Below are positions 8,942 through 14,820 of a stretch of 22,569 nucleotides of DNA, piece by piece. Under the pieces are notes generated by a model that saw only the letters and a program-made list of their open reading frames with translations, searched no databases and had not been told where the DNA came from. How positions within the stretch are numbered: position 1 is the stretch's first letter; each line of letters opens with the position of its first letter. The DNA is from a virus. The position numbers and the translations under genes are program-made. Where the stretch lies: IMG/VR virus record IMGVR_UViG_3300047375_000724, positions 1 through 22,569 of that record. One strand, written 5' to 3'.

Positions 8942-9321
8942 GGCTTAGTTGGCCAATTTACAATTAAATTTCCATCCGCATCATAAGTAGGGTTTTCATT
9001 TGCGGGTAAATCTCTTAAAGCTTGGCGATATGCTTTTATTTCATCTGATGGTGACCGATCGGGTAACACTTCAACATCTGACTCCTTTAAGAGTTCATCT
9101 CTGATTCTACGCATTTCTGCAATTGCAAACTTACTCTCATGTAATACATATTTGGCCTCTACGTCAGCCCACTTAACTCCATGAGAAGCATTAATTTGTC
9201 CATCTCTACTGCATTTGGCAAGTTCTTCAAAAGACTTTTGATCAGTAGGAACTCCACTTAACGAGTAGAGCGAATCCGGTTCAAGTTCGTCAAGAATATC
9301 ACTAATAATTTCAATTTTCAT
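8938..9321 (-). CDS. Tail (fibre) assembly chaperone-like protein
   Basis: A 127-residue protein. Residues 65-127 match the phage tail assembly chaperone family (PF16778 type): helix FAIAEMRRIRDELLKESDVE, then LPDRSPSDEI, the hallmark YRQALRDLP at 98-106, and a final WPTKP at the very C-terminus. The usual tryptophan in the SDW motif is replaced by valine (SDV at 81-83). The N-terminal half (1-64) is acidic and not recognised. The family is usually found directly after a tail-fibre gene and thought to help fold or assemble it; here it overlaps the 377-residue fibre gene by 11 bases. It then shares four bases (ATGA) with the oxygenase-like gene. Confidence 0.8.
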   Translation of the reverse strand: MKIEIISDILDELEPDSLYSLSGVPTDQKSFEELAKCSRDGQINASHGVKWADVEAKYVLHESKFAIAEMRRIRDELLKESDVEVLPDRSPSDEIKAYRQALRDLPANENPTYDADGNLIVNWPTKP

Positions 9322-10444
9322 ATTTTAAGAATGTTACTACGCCGTAAGACCATGCGGCAGAATTTCCAGAGCGTAGATGTAAATCAACCTTACCGTCACC
9401 CCTACACCTAACCCAAGTTGTATTACCATTCATTGCAGTACAAAAACTCTGCCCATTGCCATATATATAATTTATTACTTTTAATGACCCGCTACCGCCA
9501 GCATTAGTGTAGCATGGAGGGTTTTGGGTAATATATGAACTATTATGAAGTGCATTATGCGGGATTACCCAACTGTTTGAAACGGCCCTTTGCCTGTTGG
9601 CGAGGTTAAAGGCTATAGTATTTGTATACCAGTTTGATGTGCTGCCAGGATAGTATACCGTAACCCAGTATTTACCAGTTGTTAAATTACCATCTAGTGC
9701 AGTGGCGCCATGACCAATGCCACCATTAATAGTGCCCCCTTCAGCAGTCCCATCAAGATTATCATCAGAACCATCAATTGGATATCCAGTTGTTGCATAC
9801 TTATTTCCAACATATGGTAACCTAAATCGCTTAACATCAATCCAGTCAGCAGATGATAAATTTACAGAAGTAGAAATCTGTGTGGCAGTAATCGCTCCAG
9901 TGGCAATTTCTGAAGAAGTAATTGCGCCAGGCGCAATTTGCGTAGAAGTAATTGAATCATCTGCAATTTCTGCGGCTCCAATTGTATTAGCTGCCACGGT
10001 CATATTACCCGCGGCATCAATATCAATATCTCCACCCTCCTTAACTCCCCCAATTGCAGTGTCTGCCACAGGTAAATTGTAAACTGTATCAGTAAAAACT
10101 GCACCTGAAGGTACGTTTGTGAGGACTTGACCGTCATCAACTTTACCCGCCAGCGCGGTTGCGAGGCCGGTAATGTTAGTCATTGGGAGCGCCGTACTCC
10201 CATTTGTAATATTTGTTATGCGATTACCAAGGGTAGTGTCGGCTTGAGTGAGGGTAGTAATCTGTCCTGCTTGCGTACCATGATCAGTAACTAGTCCATT
10301 AACTGCCTTACGGAGGATATCAAAATTGGCATCAACGTCGTCATGCTGAAGTGGGTTCCCACTATTTTTCGTGCGATACTTTAATGCGGTCGCCGATGTT
10401 GTATAATTATGCCCTGAGGCTTGCCCTATTGATGATTGTGCCAT
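9311..10444 (-). CDS. Tail fibre, 377 residues
   Basis: A 377-residue fibre with a clear ribosome site (AGAGGA). Residues 23-49 carry the NPLQHDDVDANFDILRKAVN motif that opens many phage fibres. Residues 55-125 are typical fibre shaft segments (MTNITGLATALAGKVDDGQV, AVFTDTVYNLP). Residues 151-190 are four ten-residue repeats of the form x-x-x-I-x-x-x-[EQ]-I. Residues 200-377 are a compact C-terminal domain rich in aromatic and asparagine residues, with three cysteines (PPCY, FCTA, VRCR), probably the receptor-binding tip. It overlaps the next gene, a tail assembly chaperone-like gene, by 11 bases, an arrangement usual for fibre and chaperone pairs. Confidence 0.85.
   Translation of the reverse strand: MAQSSIGQASGHNYTTSATALKYRTKNSGNPLQHDDVDANFDILRKAVNGLVTDHGTQAGQITTLTQADTTLGNRITNITNGSTALPMTNITGLATALAGKVDDGQVLTNVPSGAVFTDTVYNLPVADTAIGGVKEGGDIDIDAAGNMTVAANTIGAAEIADDSITSTQIAPGAITSSEIATGAITATQISTSVNLSSADWIDVKRFRLPYVGNKYATTGYPIDGSDDNLDGTAEGGTINGGIGHGATALDGNLTTGKYWVTVYYPGSTSNWYTNTIAFNLANRQRAVSNSWVIPHNALHNSSYITQNPPCYTNAGGSGSLKVINYIYGNGQSFCTAMNGNTTWVRCRGDGKVDLHLRSGNSAAWSYGVVTFLKYEN
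9875..9994 (-). repeat. Four 30-base units in the 377-residue fibre gene
   Basis: Four in-frame ten-codon units: AANTIGAAEI, ADDSITSTQI, APGAITSSEI, ATGAITATQI. On the plus strand this shows as a GTAATTG / GCAATTT alternation with a 30-base period. It is a common fibre-shaft repeat pattern. Confidence 0.7.
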
Positions 10445-10465
10445 TTTGAGTCCTCTGTAATATAT

Positions 10466-10488
10466 TAATTAGTGTTACACTAATAGTC
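10466..10488 (-). promoter_or_regulatory. Palindromic element, copy B (candidate promoter or operator)
   Basis: A 23-base element in the 49-base gap, the largest in the window, between the 284- and 377-residue fibre genes. It contains a perfect 17-base palindrome, ATTAGTGT-T-ACACTAAT, at 10468-10484. It differs from copy A at one of 23 bases. It is followed on the minus strand by an AT-rich stretch (AATATATTACA) and a good ribosome site (AGAGGA) before the ATG of the 377-residue gene. The same reading as copy A applies: phage promoter, operator or RNA hairpin, with promoter slightly favoured by position upstream of a gene start. Confidence 0.5.
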
Positions 10489-10493
10489 AAAGA

Positions 10494-11348
10494 TTAAGCT
10501 AGCCCAGCAGAGAAGTCAGCCAAGTCCCCTAATTCTTGAGATCCCAACTTAAGGCTTCCTACTGTTAATGGTGCAGGCGTAGTGTTAACCGTATCATCAG
10601 TTGAATCACTTGCCCCGGAAGTAGTCTCGGCAGAAATGGATATTATACCATTAGCTACAGATGTTGTATCACTCCCAGTTAGCGTTGCAGTTATATTTGC
10701 ATCAGTTCCTGCGGCAGTAACAATATCAGCAAGAGTTGCCGAGTTTGAGTAGAAATACAAGTCGGGCGAGGATACTTTATCAAAGTCATTTTCCCCGGGT
10801 CCGCCTGAATAGGTACTTATAGTTAAGCTTGTAAATGCATTACCACTAGCAAATTCAAGTACTACATTATTTGTGGAGTCACCAATTTGTACGCTAGAAG
10901 GTGTAAATGTGCCAGCTAGCGTGCCAACAACAAATGAATCCTCAGACTCATCAAATATGAAAGCCCCTGCATCGGATCCACTTGCACGCTCGAAGTAAAA
11001 GCCCTGGTCTTTTGTGAACGCTCCAGCGTTAGCTCCTTCAGATAATCTGATAAAATTATCTTTAACATCCAAGGTGCTTGTAGATAGCGTGGTAGTTGTT
11101 CCATTGACGGTTAAGTCTCCACTAACTGTTAAGTTTCCACCAATAGTGGCCGCACGAAGAGTAGATAATGTATCAAGGGCGGTAGAACCACCTATACTCA
11201 CATTCCCACCAATGCTAACATTATTATTAAATGTATTAGAAGAGCCCGTCCATACATTATTCGCAGATAGGATTTGTTGTTTACCGAGGCTTACTTTGGC
11301 GGCAACCGCCTCCCCCATTTGATATAGTACTGAGCTTGGATTTGACAT
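10494..11348 (-). CDS. Modular tail fibre, 284 residues
   Basis: A 284-residue fibre. Residues 1-22 share the SS-[IV]-LYQ-[VM]-G docking peptide with the 101-residue protein. Residues 40-70 are NVSIGG repeats like those of the 801-residue fibre (also the shared word LSTLRA). Residues 71-143 (GNLTVSGDLTVNGTTTTLST onward, ending FDESEDSFVVGT) form the same module as the C-terminus of the 801-residue fibre. The last part is serine/threonine-rich with a stretch like a carbohydrate-binding or Ig-like beta domain. There is no Shine-Dalgarno; the ATG follows an AT-rich 17-base gap. It most likely forms a short fibre. Confidence 0.75.
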   Translation of the reverse strand: MSNPSSVLYQMGEAVAAKVSLGKQQILSANNVWTGSSNTFNNNVSIGGNVSIGGSTALDTLSTLRAATIGGNLTVSGDLTVNGTTTTLSTSTLDVKDNFIRLSEGANAGAFTKDQGFYFERASGSDAGAFIFDESEDSFVVGTLAGTFTPSSVQIGDSTNNVVLEFASGNAFTSLTISTYSGGPGENDFDKVSSPDLYFYSNSATLADIVTAAGTDANITATLTGSDTTSVANGIISISAETTSGASDSTDDTVNTTPAPLTVGSLKLGSQELGDLADFSAGLA

Positions 11349-11365
11349 GATATTATGATTTTATT

Positions 11366-13603
11366 TTAAAGTAAGCTTGGAATAAGCTTAGAGTTGTTAT
11401 TAATTGAAGAAATTTTTGCATTCGCATTTAATCCTGCCTCCACCTGTGGTTGTATGCTTGTTACTAATGCACCGGAGTCCATGACGAGTGGTTTATCTCC
11501 ATTTACTGCAAACAGGACAGAAGTGCCGTTATCTCGGTACATTCTGCCATCAGATACTATGACTGCGTTATTGCCTATGTTCTGTATCTTAATATCTGCA
11601 TTAGCTGTGACTACTTCGTAGTTTGCATTGTCAATTGCACGTATACCACCAAACCATTTATCAACCCCATCCTCAGTTGTAGTGGAATACACAAAGAATG
11701 CATACATTTCTTTTACGCTCGCTGTGCCATCCGCATCCGATACATCTACACCCATTGGGTTGCTGTAGTCTGCAGTTAATGTAGATACTTGACTTCCGTT
11801 TATACCATTAGAGTTGTATACTTCATCTGCTATTTGGTCTACTTGGAATGTAATACCTGTGCTTGTCGCAACGCCTGTTACCTCAACGGGTAGCATAGCT
11901 GTAGCACCTACTACACAAGTGCAACGCAGTCGAACAACATCACCTACTGAAATTTCTGCTTGGTCGTATGTACCAGTTGCATCTACGTAAGTACCTGCTG
12001 TGCCAGATAATTTCTGTGTAATTACAAGTGCATCCTTGGTTAAATTATAAAGCTGTAACCTAGTGGTCGCTTCCACATTTTTTACTTCCCAGGGAAGAAC
12101 CGTGGTTGCCCCGAATGTACCAATGACTTTTGCGCCATTAGATAAGGTGGCGCTCCCAGAGGTACTTATATTGCCCACAAATGTAGTGGATTTAATAGTT
12201 AAAGTATTACCGCTAATCGCAAATACCGAACCTGCGCTTGCGTCCACAACCACATCATAGCCACCTGCATCAATAGTGTTTCCATCCCTTGACACTAATG
12301 GTGATGCTTCACCTGCATAATTACCAACGAGGTAAGATTTTGCTATGTCGTAAAATTTCTGTGGAGTGTCTATTGACGTATACGCATCTACAACTGATTT
12401 TGTTGCTTCAGATACTACCAAATCAGGTGTCATTTTAACCGTACTCTCTAAAGTATTAAGTCCAACTAAATCTTCAGCAAAATCTGTTATTGTCTGATTA
12501 TATGCAATAATTGAAAATGGAATTTCTGAATTTGAGTTGGTGCGAGAATCAGTAGTGATGGTCTTATTGATGTAATTGATTACCTCGACCAAAACATCTG
12601 CGTCTAAATTGCCAGACTGGTTGACTCCACTGTAGATCTTATCAGTTCTATCATCTTGATTTTTTGAACCTAATGCTCTGTTGCCACTATCTAAATCTTT
12701 AGCGTAATAGGAATAGGTTAATTCGTTACCATCTAAATCCTCGACTACTAAACTTATAGTTCTGACGCATTTGAGATACATGAAATTATTTCTGCCAGCA
12801 TCAAGTTCAACCCTTAATCTGTCAGAAAATCCTTTTATGGTAATTGTCTCACCATCTACTTGGCTGCGAGTAACATTAATAACATCGGAATCGTGCAGAT
12901 TCGGACTAGTGTCAAAATTCTCAAAAGTTAGTGGTGGAAATGACGAATTAAAACTTTGGTATGCTCCTTTTTTAAATTTAAAGATTCCAACATTCCATCC
13001 ACTCTTTGTGAAAATTCTCGACTCAAAAGCCTCACCATCAAAAGTTAAATCGTAAATGTTTATTTTTGCGTCACCTGTAGAGTTAGTGGACTCAATCCTA
13101 AACTGAGATGTGTTCGCCGATTGCTCTGCAAGGTTGTAAAAAATCCCATTATTGATTGTGACTGTTGCCCCACCTGCAGTTCGCAAAGTTGCGGTAGTAC
13201 GAATTATTCCACCATTCCATAAGAATGTAGAGCTACCACCAAACGAAATCCCAAAGGTATTAAACATCTGCCCACTCGTATTCTCATTGGGTAAATCAAT
13301 ACCCACTCCGACTGAGTATTTATCTTTTCCATTGGCAGTAGTTTTCACACCTAAATTCAATGTGTCTGTCACTGTGAGTGGAAAACTACCTGAGTTGACC
13401 GCTTGCTTCATCAATTGCAAAGTCTCATAGGCAGGATCAATGCTTAGTGTTCCCGTGACCTGCAAGGAATGAGTTGATGCAATGGTGTAAGTAGTGTGAT
13501 TTGCACGAACCGTAGTAGTTACTCCTGTTATTCCATTCAGCCCACTAAGATCAGCGTCAGTTCCTGTTTGCGTAATCTTGTTACTTGCTTCCGTAAAACT
13601 CAT
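11366..13603 (-). CDS. Large beta-rich fibre or receptor-binding protein, 745 residues
   Basis: A 745-residue protein with AAAGGAT ahead of the ATG. The start (SFTEASNKITQTGTDADLSG, LNGITGV) is of a type I recall from marine phage structural proteins. Residues 35-210 read as successive short strands (SLQVTGTLSID, TVTINNGIFYN, INIYDLTFDG) typical of a parallel beta-helix; a middle part (about 255-400) is mixed. Around 445-500 the stretch VFAISGNTLTIKSTTFVGNI, then STSGSATLSNGAKVIG, is another strand-rich module. The C-terminus ends in a serine/asparagine-rich tail (AKISSINNNSKLIPSLL). No enzymatic motif was found. Its size and location in the fibre cassette make it a good candidate for the main receptor-binding or depolymerase-like spike, but enzymatic activity is not supported. 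Confidence 0.65.
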   Translation of the reverse strand: MSFTEASNKITQTGTDADLSGLNGITGVTTTVRANHTTYTIASTHSLQVTGTLSIDPAYETLQLMKQAVNSGSFPLTVTDTLNLGVKTTANGKDKYSVGVGIDLPNENTSGQMFNTFGISFGGSSTFLWNGGIIRTTATLRTAGGATVTINNGIFYNLAEQSANTSQFRIESTNSTGDAKINIYDLTFDGEAFESRIFTKSGWNVGIFKFKKGAYQSFNSSFPPLTFENFDTSPNLHDSDVINVTRSQVDGETITIKGFSDRLRVELDAGRNNFMYLKCVRTISLVVEDLDGNELTYSYYAKDLDSGNRALGSKNQDDRTDKIYSGVNQSGNLDADVLVEVINYINKTITTDSRTNSNSEIPFSIIAYNQTITDFAEDLVGLNTLESTVKMTPDLVVSEATKSVVDAYTSIDTPQKFYDIAKSYLVGNYAGEASPLVSRDGNTIDAGGYDVVVDASAGSVFAISGNTLTIKSTTFVGNISTSGSATLSNGAKVIGTFGATTVLPWEVKNVEATTRLQLYNLTKDALVITQKLSGTAGTYVDATGTYDQAEISVGDVVRLRCTCVVGATAMLPVEVTGVATSTGITFQVDQIADEVYNSNGINGSQVSTLTADYSNPMGVDVSDADGTASVKEMYAFFVYSTTTEDGVDKWFGGIRAIDNANYEVVTANADIKIQNIGNNAVIVSDGRMYRDNGTSVLFAVNGDKPLVMDSGALVTSIQPQVEAGLNANAKISSINNNSKLIPSLL

Positions 13604-13905
13604 GCGTAATCCTTTGTTATTGATGCAAGGTTACCCCCTGCGTCGTATGTTAAAGTCTTGGTGAGTGTAGTAGTATCAGAGCCGTCTTTTTCTACTACGC
13701 TAGTTAGATTACCGCTTGTATATGTAAATGCCTTGCTGCCCACTTTTGTTCCCTTCCCGCTATTTGTCCATGTCGTCAATGATGTAAGGTCGCCCCCTGA
13801 ATTAAATACGGGCTCGGAGAACGAGTCATCCTTACCGAGAGCGGAGGAAATACTATTCTTAACGCCTTGTCCGACCTGATATAAAATTGATGATGTGTTT
13901 GGCAT
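13600..13905 (-). CDS. Short fibre-type protein with YD-like repeats
   Basis: A 101-residue protein. The first 22 residues (PNTSSILYQVGQGVKNSIS) are similar to the start of the 284-residue fibre (SNPSSVLYQMGEAVAAKVS), which points to a shared N-terminal docking peptide. The rest is made of short beta hairpins: FTYTSGNLTSVVEKDG and LTYDAGGNLASITKD look like YD repeats of the Rhs type, but in only two to three copies. There is no toxin domain and no room for one. It begins two bases after the previous stop and overlaps the 745-residue gene by four bases (ATGA). A fibre or tail-decoration role is inferred. Confidence 0.6.
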   Translation of the reverse strand: MPNTSSILYQVGQGVKNSISSALGKDDSFSEPVFNSGGDLTSLTTWTNSGKGTKVGSKAFTYTSGNLTSVVEKDGSDTTTLTKTLTYDAGGNLASITKDYA

Positions 13906-13907
13906 TA

Positions 13908-14480
13908 CTAGGAAAAGTTAGCGATTAAATTACGCGCCGAGGACATAGTAATGGTGGTTGTTGCGATGTCCGCTTCACCACTTAGCAGGCCAGTCCAACC
14001 TGAGAATGTCTTAGGATTAAACGCAACTGCGGATATTGCGACCTGAGTGCCGTCGCTATAAGTATTGTACTTTCTTGAAGCCCCATTTATTGATGCTGCT
14101 CCGCCTGTATTTGCAGTAACACTAAGTTCAAATAGTTGGCTAAATGTGTCTTGATTGATGCCTGCCTCAAAGTATGCATTGGCATTATCCTCAAGTAGGT
14201 CGTGGTGATACTTAGCATAATCAATTGCCTCTTTCTGGTTCGTAATGAACTCAGGGTATAATCCGGATAAGTCATTTGTCCACTCACCTGCCCCGCCAAG
14301 AGATTCAATATATGGTAGTTGCGACCAATTATCTACGCCATTTCCTATCTTGAATTTATTTAATGTAGTATCTACCGAAGGCTCTCCTTGTATAAGTATA
14401 GGATCGTGATCCTTCCACTCCTGAGTAGTTCCCTTACGGAAACTCAATCTGGCGGTTACGAATCTATTAGGCTGAGGCAT
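13908..14480 (-). CDS. Mtd-type N-terminal domain with C-terminal InlB/Flg_new-type repeat
   Basis: A 190-residue two-domain protein. Residues 10-58 (ARLSFRKGTTQEWKDHDPIL, GEPS, then FKIGNGVDNWSQLPYI) match the N-terminal domain of the major tropism determinant family, whose signature is R-x-GT-x-x-x-W, L-x-x-GE and K-x-G-[ND]-G-x-x-x-W-x-x-LPY. Residues 62-117 are a helical linker. Residues 118-189 (LSVTANTGGAASI, Y-x-DGTQVAISA, FSGWTG, TITM, ANFS) match the bacterial beta-repeat domain of the divergent InlB B-repeat type. The protein is probably a small trimeric receptor-binding or collar component. There is no C-type lectin variable domain and no template repeat nearby, so this is not a diversity-generating-retroelement target as far as the window shows. 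Confidence 0.75.
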   Translation of the reverse strand: MPQPNRFVTARLSFRKGTTQEWKDHDPILIQGEPSVDTTLNKFKIGNGVDNWSQLPYIESLGGAGEWTNDLSGLYPEFITNQKEAIDYAKYHHDLLEDNANAYFEAGINQDTFSQLFELSVTANTGGAASINGASRKYNTYSDGTQVAISAVAFNPKTFSGWTGLLSGEADIATTTITMSSARNLIANFS

Positions 14481-14506
14481 TGTTACTTATTTACAAGTGT
14501 TACTAA
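14481..14506 (-). promoter_or_regulatory. Degenerate third copy of the palindromic element
   Basis: In the 22-base gap between the 105- and 190-residue genes the minus strand reads TTAGTAACACT, a ten-base spacer, then TAACA-ATG. Compared with copy A this lacks two bases (GT) in the first half and is no longer a perfect palindrome, but the ACACT core and the TAACA directly before the ATG are kept. Again there is no Shine-Dalgarno. Partial matches of this size also occur inside genes (for example near 21921), so chance cannot be excluded. Confidence 0.25.
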
Positions 14507-14820
14507 ACAGAATATAAATTATTTTGAACAGACTGCAAGTTAGTTGATACATCATTGAGTAATTGTATTGTCTTCTCATCCAAACCTGCTAGCGCCTGAT
14601 CGGTCTGTTGCTTGTTTAATGAAATGCTCTCATTGAGCTGATCTTTGGTATATGTGGAGATTTGATCATCTAGTCTAGCTAGGTTCAATTTCACATCGTC
14701 CCACCATTCATTAAATCTTTTATCAAACTTTTTTTCATCTTCATTCTTCTTAGGGAGGGCTTCATTATCCGGGAATGAAGGGTCAGAAGTTCTTTCAAAA
14801 GTTGTAACGCTAGCCCTCAT
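14503..14820 (-). CDS. Short coiled-coil protein after the nozzle gene
   Basis: A 105-residue, highly charged helical protein. Residues 25-70 (KNEDEKKFDKRFNEWWDDVK, then LARLDDQISTYTKDQLNES) and 71-103 (LNKQQTDQALAGLDEKTIQL, NDVSTNLQSVQNNL) show heptad-like spacing of leucine and isoleucine, so an oligomeric coiled coil is likely. It begins at the ATGA overlap with the nozzle-like gene, with AGGACAGGG ahead of the ATG. Its position between nozzle and fibre cassette suggests a fibre anchor or tail accessory protein. I do not recognise the family, and the role is inference. Confidence 0.55.
   Translation of the reverse strand: MRASVTTFERTSDPSFPDNEALPKKNEDEKKFDKRFNEWWDDVKLNLARLDDQISTYTKDQLNESISLNKQQTDQALAGLDEKTIQLLNDVSTNLQSVQNNLYSV

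Noticed and set aside
13600-13905. Rhs toxin
   Set aside because: The YD-like segments are too few, and there is no toxin domain or immunity gene.
13908-14480. Diversity-generating retroelement target
   Set aside because: The Mtd-type domain suggested it, but there is no lectin variable end, no adenine-substituted repeat pair and no reverse transcriptase in the window.
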